From JAPLUA01 sp964625855 (lineage in GTDB: Bacteria; Verrucomicrobiota; Verrucomicrobiia; Limisphaerales; UBA8199), in contig CAZVFC010000022.1 of the NCBI GenBank assembly GCA_964625855.1, positions 69,672 to 133,671 on the forward strand: DNA of 64,000 nucleotides, in the 5' to 3' direction. Position 1 is the first letter of the stretch. Every line of letters begins with the position of its first letter. The notes under the pieces were generated by a model, which searched no databases, was not told the DNA's origin, and saw nothing but the letters and a program-made list of their open reading frames with translations. Of the stretch, positions 17,507 to 25,809 are shown piece after piece. The translations under genes and the position numbers were made by a program.

Positions 17507-18922
17507 TCAGTCCAGCAGTTTCGGGCGCTCTTGGAATGTTTTCAACACGAGCTCCCCGAAAATGGTGTTGGCCCAGGCAAACCACGAACGGGTGAATTTC
17601 TTCGGGTCGTCCTTATGAAAGGCCTCGTGCATGAACCCAGTGCCAGCATGGGTCTTCTGCAGCGTGGTCAGGCAGTGCCGAATCTCCTGGTCGTCGGCAC
17701 TGGTGAGGCCTTGGACGATCAAGCCCAGGGGCCAGATCATGTCCATGCCCACATGCGGGCCGCCGGGTCCCGAGGCGGCTTTGCCCTGGCAAAAATACGG
17801 GTTCGCGTCCGAGAGGACCAGGCGGCGGGTGTTCCGATACGTCGGATCGCCGGGCTTCACTGCGCCGAGGTAGGGCAGTGAGAGGAGACTGGGGACGTTA
17901 CCGTCGTCAATGCAGTAGGAATTACCGAACGCATCCACTTCATAGGCATAGACGGGGCCGAACCGGGCGTGCCGGACGATGGCGTGAGCGCGGAGGGCCT
18001 GCTCGACCTCGTCGGCCATGGCGCGGCATTGCGCGGCGGAGTCCTGGTCGTGATGAATTTGCTCCAGCATCCCGGCCGCCTGGCGGAGGCTGACGACGGC
18101 GAAGAAGTTGGCCGGCACAAGGAACGGGAAGATAGTAGCGTCATCGCTGGGCCGGAAGATGGAGAAGATAAGGCCGACCGGTTTGGCGGGATTGCCGTAG
18201 CCGCGCCCGGCGGCCGTGTCGGTTTGGGTTTCGGTCCGGCGCTGGAACCGGTAAGGGCCCTTCCCGTTCTTGCGCTGCTGTTCGCGGAAGGTCCGCAGCG
18301 TGAGCAGCAGGGCCTGGCGTGAGGCGGCATCGCAAGGGGAAGTGTCCCCCGTGGTCTTCCAGTATTGGTAAGCCAGCCGGATCGGGTAGCAGAGCGAGTC
18401 AATCTCCCACTTGCGCTCGTGGACGCCGGGCTTCATTTCCGTGCGGTCACTCTTCCACTCGCTGACTTTGGTTTCGTCCTTGTAGAAGGCGTTCGCGTAG
18501 GGATCTTTGAGAACGAACCGTGTCTGCCGGTTGATGACGCCGGCGATCAACTGCTGCAAGGCCGGGTCGTCCTTCATCAGCGGCAAATAGGGCCAGACCT
18601 GGGCGGTGCTGTCGCGCAGCCACATCGCGTCTATGTCGCCCGTGATGACATACGTGTCCGGGCGACCGTCAACGACTTCGAACTCGACCGTCGTGTCGAG
18701 CGTGTTCGGAAAGCAGTTCTCGAACATCCAGCCCAGTTCTTTATTGCCGATGGAGGATTGGACGCGTTGGATGGTGCGTTCGACGGCCGGGCTCTTGAAT
18801 TTGCGCTTGGCTTCCGGCGTGCGGACGACGGGGAAGCTGGGTTCGGCGGCCCAACCCGTGGAAGTGAGGAGGACAGCGGAGGCCGCCAGCGAGGTGTCGT
18901 GGAGGAATTCGCGTCTATTCAT
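17507..18922 (-). CDS. GH125 exo-alpha-1,6-mannosidase
   Basis: 471 residues, the usual length for GH125 (former DUF1237). It begins with a Tat-type leader (MNRREFLHD, then a hydrophobic stretch and GWAAE), so it is exported folded. Family signatures are FENCFPNTLDTTVEF, TYVITGDIDAMWLRDSTAQVWPY, KWEIDSLCYPIRLAYQYW, YEVDAFGNSYCIDDGNVPSLLSLPY and MDMIWPLGLIVQGLTS. GH125 enzymes are metal-independent inverting alpha-mannosidases; the carboxylates in GDIDAMWLRD belong to the conserved active-site region. It lies nine bases after the ROK kinase and 44 bases before the second glycosidase, in an operon for mannoside breakdown. Confidence 0.93.
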   Translation of the reverse strand: MNRREFLHDTSLAASAVLLTSTGWAAEPSFPVVRTPEAKRKFKSPAVERTIQRVQSSIGNKELGWMFENCFPNTLDTTVEFEVVDGRPDTYVITGDIDAMWLRDSTAQVWPYLPLMKDDPALQQLIAGVINRQTRFVLKDPYANAFYKDETKVSEWKSDRTEMKPGVHERKWEIDSLCYPIRLAYQYWKTTGDTSPCDAASRQALLLTLRTFREQQRKNGKGPYRFQRRTETQTDTAAGRGYGNPAKPVGLIFSIFRPSDDATIFPFLVPANFFAVVSLRQAAGMLEQIHHDQDSAAQCRAMADEVEQALRAHAIVRHARFGPVYAYEVDAFGNSYCIDDGNVPSLLSLPYLGAVKPGDPTYRNTRRLVLSDANPYFCQGKAASGPGGPHVGMDMIWPLGLIVQGLTSADDQEIRHCLTTLQKTHAGTGFMHEAFHKDDPKKFTRSWFAWANTIFGELVLKTFQERPKLLD

Positions 18923-18931
18923 AGATCCCGC

Positions 18932-20038
18932 TCACTTCGCATCCAGTTTTCGCAGCGCAAAGGCGCAGGCGCCGATGGCGGTGGCTTCGCTCGTGCCGAG
19001 GCGGGAGATGCCGACGCCGATGCGCGCCAACGAATCGTATCGCAACTTGCGTTTCGTGCCGGGCACGGTGATTTCCCGGGTTGCCCCCTTGAGGAACTTC
19101 TTGCGTTGGGCGGCGTCTTGCAGGTTGAAGGCGACCTGGACGAGCCGGCGGAACTTGGTGCCGTTCGGCGCGGTGTAGGTGCCATTGAGTTCATCTACCA
19201 GCGCCGGCAGGAAACACGGCCAGGAACCGGAGATGCCGCCGCCAATCACCGCCAGCCCATCCACCAGGGTCAGTGCTTGCGCCATGGCGTCGCCCACGAC
19301 CTCGCCGAGACGGCGGAAGGCCTCCTGAGCGGCGGCCTTGTTCCCAGCCACTCTGCCCCGGCAAATGTCGAAGATGACCTTGGGCTCGGGGGCCTGATCG
19401 AAGGGAATCCCTGCCTTTTCAGCGAAGACACGGCGCACGGCGCGGATGCTCGCCCCTTCTTCGGCGTTGGTCTGTGGCGCGAGCTTGTTGCGGAGCAGCC
19501 AGATCTCACCGGCGATGGAGTTGTCGCCGATGAACAGCTCCCCGTCGCGCACGATGCCGCCCCCGAAGCCGGTGCCCAGAGTGACGCCGAACAGGTTCTT
19601 GTAGCGTTTGGGGCTGCCGGCTTGCTTGAGCAGACCGTTGACGTACGGCAGCAGGCCGGCGATGGCTTCGCCATAGACGAAGAGGTCGCCGTCGTTGTTG
19701 ATGAAGGTCGGGATGCCAAACCTCTTTTCCAGCATCGGCCCCAGCGGGACGCCGCCGCGGAAGCCCGGCAGGTTCCACAGGTCGCCGATGATGCCGTTGG
19801 GATAATCGGCCGGGGCCGGGAAGGCGAAGCTGATCGCGACAGGCGGCGCAGGGCACTGCTTTTTGATGCGGGTGAAGCCCTCGAAGATATTGCCGAGGCA
19901 GCGGTCAAGGTTGTCGCCGTTTGAGGGCAGGGCGACGGTTTCAGTCACCGGCTTGGTTCCCCGCATGGCGGTGAAACGGAAGTTGGTGCCGCCGGCGTCG
20001 AGGGTCATTACGATGCGTTTGTCGGGAGTCTTGCTCAT
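18932..20038 (-). CDS. ROK-family sugar kinase
   Basis: 368 residues. The N-terminal phosphate-binding motif LDAGGTNFRF and the glycine-rich VTLGTGFGGGIVRDGELFIG are those of ROK kinases, with the INNDGDLFVYGEA aspartate acting as likely catalytic base. The classical ROK zinc-binding Cys cluster is not evident. It would phosphorylate the hexose (mannose, fructose or glucose) released by the exported glycosidases after import by the transporter immediately upstream. There is no helix-turn-helix domain, so this is an enzyme and not a NagC-type repressor. Operon position is second, with a 63-base gap from the MFS gene and nine bases to GH125. Confidence 0.9.
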   Translation of the reverse strand: MSKTPDKRIVMTLDAGGTNFRFTAMRGTKPVTETVALPSNGDNLDRCLGNIFEGFTRIKKQCPAPPVAISFAFPAPADYPNGIIGDLWNLPGFRGGVPLGPMLEKRFGIPTFINNDGDLFVYGEAIAGLLPYVNGLLKQAGSPKRYKNLFGVTLGTGFGGGIVRDGELFIGDNSIAGEIWLLRNKLAPQTNAEEGASIRAVRRVFAEKAGIPFDQAPEPKVIFDICRGRVAGNKAAAQEAFRRLGEVVGDAMAQALTLVDGLAVIGGGISGSWPCFLPALVDELNGTYTAPNGTKFRRLVQVAFNLQDAAQRKKFLKGATREITVPGTKRKLRYDSLARIGVGISRLGTSEATAIGACAFALRKLDAK

Positions 20039-20101
20039 AGGTTAACGAGTGTCATGGGGGATTGATTTGTGTGGTCGTTATGCTTGCCGCAGAGCTGTTG
20101 C

Positions 20102-21259
20102 TTATGCTTTTCCGGCTTCCTGGGGCGCCTTCTTGCCGCCCTTGAGCGAAAGCAGCAGCAGGTAGGCGAAGCAAGCGGCAGGGACAATGAAGGCCATGGA
20201 CTTGAGCGGGCCGACCAGCTTGCTCATGACCAGGGGAACAATGGCTCCTCCCGATATGGCCATGCACATCAGGCCGCTCAGTTCGTTGGCGCACTGGGGT
20301 TTTTCCTCGACGGTGATCGAGAACAGCATCGGCCAGATGTTCGCGAAACCCAGGCCGGCAGCGAAGACGCCCGCGATGGCCAGCGCCGGCGAACCGGTCA
20401 TAATCGCCACGGCACCCGCCAACCCGAGGAAGGCCGAGAGACGGAAGCAGGTTCGCGCGCTCATGACGGTCAGGACCGCGCCGCCCAGGAGCCGGCCGAT
20501 CGTGAGCAGGAGAAAGAACAGCGCCGGCCCAAACTTGCTGGCGGTTTTCTCGTCCACCCCCATTTCCTTGAGACCGGGAAAGAGGAATGTGCCCATGGAG
20601 GATTCCGCGCCGACGTAGAGAAAGATGCCAAGCACCGCGAGCGCAAAGATGGGCTGCTTGAGCAAGCCCAGGCTGGACCCGATACTGGGAGGCACATCGG
20701 CCTTGGTTTCTTCAACTCTCACGAACAGCACGCCGATGAACGCGACCGTCATCAGGATGAAGAACAGCGGGAACGTGCCACGCCAACCCATGCTGGCGAA
20801 GAAGGCAATCGCGGTTACCGCCGTCACCAGGTAGGTGGATGAGGCGCTTCCCAGCCCCTTGATCCCCTGGGCGAAAGCCAGGTTGCGGCTGTAACGGCCT
20901 TCGGCGCTGACGTCGCGCATGATCGGGTTGCCTGCGACCTGCAAGAACGTGGTCCCAATTCCCAGCAGGAAAATGCAGGCCAGGAGCACCGGAAAGACCG
21001 GAGTGTGGAGGGAAGGGATCAAACAGGCGACCGCGTTCAAGCCCAATCCCAACAGCAGGAGATTCTTCTTGCCGATCCGAGCCGCCAGCACACCGCCCGG
21101 CACGCTGAACAGGGCAAAGGCGATGAACACAAAGAAGGGCATTAGCGTGGAAAGGAACTTGCTGATTTGGTACTCCTTTCCCACGGCGTCGGACATTGGT
21201 CCCATGGCGTCGGCCAGTCCCATGAGGAAGAAGGCAAGAAAGATTGGGAGTGTTCGCAT
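20102..21259 (-). CDS. MFS sugar transporter (FucP/GlcP-type)
   Basis: 385 residues with about 12 hydrophobic segments, the usual MFS layout. The loop VPGGVLAARIGKKNLLLLG between helices two and three is the MFS signature. FLLGIGTTFLQVAGNPIMRDV matches the sugar:proton symporters of the FucP/GlcP type, in which this helix carries substrate-binding residues. It is first in the operon with a ROK kinase and mannosidases, so it probably imports mannose or a related hexose. The ATG at 21259 opens directly into helix one. The promoter should lie between 21260 and the repeat at 21422. Confidence 0.9.
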   Translation of the reverse strand: MRTLPIFLAFFLMGLADAMGPMSDAVGKEYQISKFLSTLMPFFVFIAFALFSVPGGVLAARIGKKNLLLLGLGLNAVACLIPSLHTPVFPVLLACIFLLGIGTTFLQVAGNPIMRDVSAEGRYSRNLAFAQGIKGLGSASSTYLVTAVTAIAFFASMGWRGTFPLFFILMTVAFIGVLFVRVEETKADVPPSIGSSLGLLKQPIFALAVLGIFLYVGAESSMGTFLFPGLKEMGVDEKTASKFGPALFFLLLTIGRLLGGAVLTVMSARTCFRLSAFLGLAGAVAIMTGSPALAIAGVFAAGLGFANIWPMLFSITVEEKPQCANELSGLMCMAISGGAIVPLVMSKLVGPLKSMAFIVPAACFAYLLLLSLKGGKKAPQEAGKA

Positions 21260-21421
21260 GTGGTTGTTCCTCGTCTATTCTGGGTGTCGGTTATTCAGAT
21301 GGCGCAGTTTATTATGCTGCCCGCGCCATGTATAGCAATTTGCGAGGCTGTGGCATCGCAGAGCGCATCTCGACGCCGCCACCGGAGCGCGGCTGTCCTC
21401 AGCCGCCAGGGCCAGTGACGA

Positions 21422-21557
21422 AGTAGCGCAGATTTTCAATCTGCCGTATCGCCGATTTGTAATCGGCAGGGTAGCGGATGCTTGCTGGCGCTTCCAGCGT
21501 ACGCGCCCTCTGCAGAATGCAATTCTGCGGTACAGCAGATTGAAAATCTGCGCTACT
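21422..21557. repeat. Composite palindromic element with five hairpins
   Basis: A perfect 23-bp inverted repeat (21422-21444 and 21535-21557) encloses further hairpins. In order: GCAGATT-TTC-AATCTGC, GCCGATT-TGT-AATCGGC, GCTGG-CGCTT-CCAGC, GCAGAAT-GCA-ATTCTGC and GCAGATT-GAA-AATCTGC. It occupies the 379-base gap between the divergent sugar transporter and transglutaminase genes. I see no gene in that gap; promoters for both must flank or lie within the element. It looks like a REP/BIME-type mobile palindrome built from short hairpin units. Confidence 0.88.
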
Positions 21558-21638
21558 TTGTCCACAGCCGTGCCCCGACACCAGCGCCAAGTCATTTTCG
21601 GATTGCTGCAACAGGAGTTTGCATAGAGAATCAGACCC

Positions 21639-23198
21639 ATGGCGAAAGGAAATCATCACTCGCCCGCCGCCCTGTGGCGAGTCACAGCGGGATCATGGCT
21701 TCGTCGCCGGGGCCTGATCTCCGTCCACCCAAACCAAACGTGCCGGTCAATCTACCCCAAAGCCAGTCTTACAACTGAGTTGGGTCCACGGGCGCGGCAG
21801 GGTTATTGGCTCCTCCTTTTCGCGGTCTTTAGCCTCCCGGGTGCCGTAGCGCTCGCGGGTGCGGCGCAGCCCGGCGACTCGCAGGGCAGAGTGGCGGCGT
21901 CGGTCCCGCCATTGCAGGTCGTATCCGGATCTGAGACTCAAGCCACCGTGGTCTTCGTCACCCGCATCATCAACGGCGGCAAAGCTCCGCTGCGATCGCC
22001 GCGGATTCACCTTCACGCGCCAGTCAGCTTGCCACACCAGGATATCGCGGAACTGGACGTGGAGGGGAACCCGAAGCGGCTCGCCGATCGCTGGGAGGCG
22101 CCGGTGCTGTTGTATCAGCGCGACGAGCTTGCGCCGGGAACCAGCCTGGTGGGTCGGTGGTCGGCCTGGGCGACAATCCGCCGGTTCCGCTGGGATTTGA
22201 AGATAAACGCCGGGACGGCGGGCGTCGCGCCATTGTCGCCGGAGGACCGGGCCATGTACCTCCGCGACGGAAAAGAGTTGCTCCTGGACGATCCGGTGAT
22301 TCGCGCGGCCGCCGAGGAGGCGGCTCGGGGCAAGAGCGGACCGGTGGGGGTCATGGACGGGATCTTCGGCCTGATTATGGACCGTCTGAGTTACGACCGC
22401 GACGGCAAGTGGCAACCGGCCCCCGAGGTGCTGGCCAGCGGCAAGGGAAGCTGCAGCGAGTACACCTATTGCTTCCTCGCGCTCTGTCGCAAGAGCGGTA
22501 TTCCGACCCGCTACGTCGGCGGGATTGTAGGCCGTTTGGGTGTGCCCGTTCACGTGGATAAAGTGTTCCATCGCTTTCCCCAGGCTTACGTGCCAGGGTT
22601 CGGATGGGTAGATTTCGATCCGACACGGAACGAGCGCGCCAATAACAAGCGGCTCTTCTTCGGCCAGACGCCGGGGCCAATGCTCCTGCTCAGCGTGGGC
22701 GATGGCGGCGAGGGTTCCCTGACTGGCGCAGATTACCTGGAGTCGCATTCCTGGGCCGACAAGCCGGCGGGCGTGTCGTCGCTCCGCCAGGCCTGGTGGT
22801 TCGCCCCGCCTCCCCCCGACGTGCGAGCCGCGGTGGAGCAGTTTCGGCAGAGCCTCAACTCGACCTCCGGCAAGGAGCGGAAAGCGCTGGTAGAGCAGGC
22901 GCTGAAGATCGGGCATCCGTTCGTTCTGCCGTGGCTGGACGATCTGCTCTATGAACCGGGCACGCGAGTGGCAGCGGCCCAAGCCTGCCTCAAGATTGGC
23001 CGCCAGGCCGAACTGACGGCGGTCATCAACAGCCTGGGGCGTTTGAACGACGCCAAAGGCGACCGCCAACTCGGTGAGATACTGGACCAGTTTACCGGCC
23101 AACGGATGGGCCGCGATCGGAACAAATGGAACGAGTGGTTGAAAACGCAAACCCCCCGGACGCCCTTGCCAGGGGACGCACCGGAAAGGAAATCATGA
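21639..23198 (+). CDS. Exported transglutaminase-like protein
   Basis: 519 residues at most. A hydrophobic segment at about residues 56-75 (YWLLLFAVFSLPGAVALAG) looks like the signal, so the true start may lie later than the ATG at 21639. The central domain carries a transglutaminase-like catalytic triad: Cys in GKGSCSEYTYCF, His in VFHRFPQAYVPGFGW, and Asp in WVDFDPT. Papain-fold proteins of this kind act as cysteine peptidases or amidases on peptides or peptidoglycan stems. The C-terminal 100 residues look alpha-helical, like HEAT repeats. Its stop overlaps the next gene in ATGA, so this opens a four-gene hydrolase cassette. Confidence 0.85.
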   Translation: MAKGNHHSPAALWRVTAGSWLRRRGLISVHPNQTCRSIYPKASLTTELGPRARQGYWLLLFAVFSLPGAVALAGAAQPGDSQGRVAASVPPLQVVSGSETQATVVFVTRIINGGKAPLRSPRIHLHAPVSLPHQDIAELDVEGNPKRLADRWEAPVLLYQRDELAPGTSLVGRWSAWATIRRFRWDLKINAGTAGVAPLSPEDRAMYLRDGKELLLDDPVIRAAAEEAARGKSGPVGVMDGIFGLIMDRLSYDRDGKWQPAPEVLASGKGSCSEYTYCFLALCRKSGIPTRYVGGIVGRLGVPVHVDKVFHRFPQAYVPGFGWVDFDPTRNERANNKRLFFGQTPGPMLLLSVGDGGEGSLTGADYLESHSWADKPAGVSSLRQAWWFAPPPPDVRAAVEQFRQSLNSTSGKERKALVEQALKIGHPFVLPWLDDLLYEPGTRVAAAQACLKIGRQAELTAVINSLGRLNDAKGDRQLGEILDQFTGQRMGRDRNKWNEWLKTQTPRTPLPGDAPERKS

Positions 23199-24547
23199 GG
23201 GGCACCGGTCTGGGCAGGCGCCTGCGAGCGGGCCTCCTGGGAAGTGTCTTGTGCGGCTGCGGCCTGGCCGCGCTGGCCGCGGAGACGACCTCGGACTCGC
23301 CGTTCAACTTCGAGGAGGCTTCCCGCAATGTGCCCAAGCCGCGCGAACTCTGGCCCATCGTCCGCCAGCACTGCGTGCCCCTCGAGTTCAAGGTGCTCTC
23401 GGATGAAGTCGTGCCCAGCGACACCGACCCGGGCAAACGGCTGCGCAAGGTGACCGCCCATTTCTGGTCGCAGGAACTGGCAGGCAAGAAGTGGGGCCAT
23501 CCCTGCACGATCCTTCTGCCCGCCGACAACACGCCGAATCAGGCAGCCGCCCGAAAGGGAAAGGTGGTCATTATTGGCTCGCCCCCCCGGGACTACTATC
23601 CGATTCACGTGGCCAAGTATGGCGAACCCATCGCCACGCGCACCGGCTACCCGACGCTGGTGCTCAGCAATCCCGGCACCTACCCGGACGGCAGCGATAT
23701 TGAACGCGACATTGGGATCCTGGGCAAGCTGGCCAAGGAGACGGGCAAGAATTACTACAACATGAACTGCCAGCTCGCGGTGGTGTACATCCAGGCCATG
23801 AACGCGCTCCAGCAGTTTCTCGGCCTCGACACCTTGCAGGCCGTGGTCGGCGGCCATTCGAAGCGCGGGCGCAGCGCCACGGTGGCGGCGGCGATGGACT
23901 CGCGCGTGGCCTCGGCGATCATCATGGGCAACGAGGGCGTTTATCGCACCGACCGCGTCGAGCCGCACCTGTCGTTCCACCATGCGTTCTTCCAGGAGCA
24001 GGTCAATGTGCCAATCTTCTACCTCGGCGCCAGCAACGAGGACGGCTACCGGATGTTCAATGTGAACATTCTCCAGGAACGGCTGCGGCGCCCGATGACC
24101 GTCGAGATCATCCCCAACTACAACCACTCGAACTTCAGCGAAATCCAGTACATGGATTTCATGATGTGGGTGGCCCACGTGTTCGACGGCCGGCCGATCA
24201 CCCGCATCAGCGACGTTTCGCATCGCGCCGAGAGGAACGGCACCGTCTTCTCCGCGAAACTGAGCGGCGAGGCGAAGGTGCAGGTGGTGCAAACCTGGTA
24301 TGCCTACACGGACAATCCGGCCTGGCGCGACCTGATGTGGTATCACCTCGTGATGCGGAAAACCGGCGACCGCTACGAGGCCTACCTGCATGGCAAGAAG
24401 CCGGACGCGTTTATGATCGAGGTGGGCGATACGGCGCTGGGATTCCCTGGCTATGTTTCCAGCGTGCCGCAGAAGCTGACCGATGCCCCCGTGGTCGAAC
24501 GCGTCTCGCGGGGTGCCTTCCCGAAGCTTTGGTCACCCGAACCCTGA
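23195..24547 (+). CDS. PhoPQ-activated pathogenicity-related (PqaA)-like alpha/beta hydrolase
   Basis: About 450 residues from the ATG at 23195, which overlaps the upstream stop (ATGA) and is preceded by GGAAAGGAAATC, a good ribosome-binding site. A signal peptide follows (RLRAGLLGSVLCGCGLAALAA). The alpha/beta-hydrolase triad is visible: nucleophile Ser in VVGGHSKRGRSATVA, Asp in YLGASNEDGYRM, and His in PNYNHSNFSEI. That pattern and NEGVYRTD fit the PqaA family (PhoPQ-activated pathogenicity-related). Its substrate is unknown; an ester or peptide in the periplasm is likely. The gene belongs to the 21.6-28.0 kb cassette. Confidence 0.85.
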   Translation: MRGTGLGRRLRAGLLGSVLCGCGLAALAAETTSDSPFNFEEASRNVPKPRELWPIVRQHCVPLEFKVLSDEVVPSDTDPGKRLRKVTAHFWSQELAGKKWGHPCTILLPADNTPNQAAARKGKVVIIGSPPRDYYPIHVAKYGEPIATRTGYPTLVLSNPGTYPDGSDIERDIGILGKLAKETGKNYYNMNCQLAVVYIQAMNALQQFLGLDTLQAVVGGHSKRGRSATVAAAMDSRVASAIIMGNEGVYRTDRVEPHLSFHHAFFQEQVNVPIFYLGASNEDGYRMFNVNILQERLRRPMTVEIIPNYNHSNFSEIQYMDFMMWVAHVFDGRPITRISDVSHRAERNGTVFSAKLSGEAKVQVVQTWYAYTDNPAWRDLMWYHLVMRKTGDRYEAYLHGKKPDAFMIEVGDTALGFPGYVSSVPQKLTDAPVVERVSRGAFPKLWSPEP

Positions 24548-24585
24548 CAATGAGCGATTAGTGAACGCCTGATTCGTACCCAGAT

Positions 24586-25803
24586 ATGCAAAACAATGAT
24601 TCCACGCCTGCCTCGGCCGGGAACGGCCACCCGGCGCCAACCGGCCACCTGTTTACACGACGGGGCTTCCTGATCACAACCGGCGGGGCGCTGCTCGGCG
24701 CGGGGTGCGCCTCGCGCTCGGCCTCCCCTCACTCAGCCACACGCACCGGCGCGAAAACCGCACGGGCCGGTTCCCCTTGCGGCCCGCTCAAGCTCACCTT
24801 GCGTGAATTCGAGCTGCCGCTGAAGCATACCTTCACGATCTCGGGCAGCTCGAAGAGCGTGGCCCGAACCCTGATTGTGGAGTTGGCTCAGGACGGCTTC
24901 CAGGGGTACGGCGAAGGCCCTGAGTCCACTTACTATGGCGCCTCGCTGGCCGCCCAGCGCTCGGTGTTCGAGCGAGCCCGCTCCCAGATCGAAGCCGCGC
25001 AGTGGGATGATCCGACGGAGTTCTGGCAACAGCTCCGCGCGGCGTTCGAGGGCCAACCCTTTGGGCAGTGCGCCCTGGACGAGGCCGCGCACGACCTGTG
25101 GGGCAAGCGCCGGGGCCAGCCGGTCTGGAAGCTCTGGGGCCTGGACTGCAAGGCCGGTCCGCCCACCGATTACACCATCGGCATTGATACCGTCGAAGTC
25201 ATGGTCGCCAAGATGCAGGAATTTCCGGGCTGGCCCGTCTATAAGATCAAGCTGGGCACCCCGCAGGATGTGGAGATTGTCCGGGCCTTGCGCCGCCACA
25301 CCGACGCCGTGTTTCGCGTGGATGCCAATGCCGGCTGGACGGTGGAGGAGACACTCCGCAAGGCGCCCTTGCTCAAAGAGCTGGGCGTGGAGTTCATCGA
25401 GCAACCCTTGCCGCCGGAGGACTGGGCAGGCATGAAGGAGGTCTTCCCGCGTTGCGCGCTGCCCGTGGTCGCCGATGAGAGCTGCCGCGTGGAAGCCGAC
25501 GTGGACCCCTGCCGGGAGTGTTTCCATGGCATCAATATCAAAGTGGTCAAGTGCGGTGGTCTCACGCCGGCCCGGCGCATGATCGCGCGCGCGCATCAAC
25601 TGGGGCTCACGGTCATGGTGGGCTGCATGACCGAGTCCACCGTGGGCATCTCGGCGATTGCCCAGTTGCGCCCCATGCTGGACTACGTGGATATGGATGG
25701 CGCCTTGCTGCTGGCGAAAGATGTCGCCACGGGGGTGACCATCAAGAAGGGGCGCGTGAAATATCCCAAGGTGAATGGTTGTGGCGTCCGCCTGCTGGCC
25801 TGA
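24586..25803 (+). CDS. Tat-exported dipeptide epimerase-like enolase-superfamily protein
   Basis: 405 residues. The N-terminus has a Tat motif (TRRGFLITTGG) and a cysteine in LLGAGCAS that may be a lipobox, so the enzyme is exported and perhaps lipid-anchored. The body is of the muconate-lactonizing/enolase superfamily: KIKLG with the catalytic lysine, VDANAGW and EQPLP with metal-binding acids, then ADESC, and KVVKCGG with the second lysine. These features fit L-Ala-D/L-Glu (dipeptide) epimerases. Such enzymes are normally cytosolic and part of murein-peptide recycling, so export is unusual. Neighbours are a transglutaminase-like enzyme and serine hydrolases, consistent with peptide processing in the periplasm. 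Confidence 0.85.
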   Translation: MQNNDSTPASAGNGHPAPTGHLFTRRGFLITTGGALLGAGCASRSASPHSATRTGAKTARAGSPCGPLKLTLREFELPLKHTFTISGSSKSVARTLIVELAQDGFQGYGEGPESTYYGASLAAQRSVFERARSQIEAAQWDDPTEFWQQLRAAFEGQPFGQCALDEAAHDLWGKRRGQPVWKLWGLDCKAGPPTDYTIGIDTVEVMVAKMQEFPGWPVYKIKLGTPQDVEIVRALRRHTDAVFRVDANAGWTVEETLRKAPLLKELGVEFIEQPLPPEDWAGMKEVFPRCALPVVADESCRVEADVDPCRECFHGINIKVVKCGGLTPARRMIARAHQLGLTVMVGCMTESTVGISAIAQLRPMLDYVDMDGALLLAKDVATGVTIKKGRVKYPKVNGCGVRLLA

Positions 25804-25809
25804 AGACGC

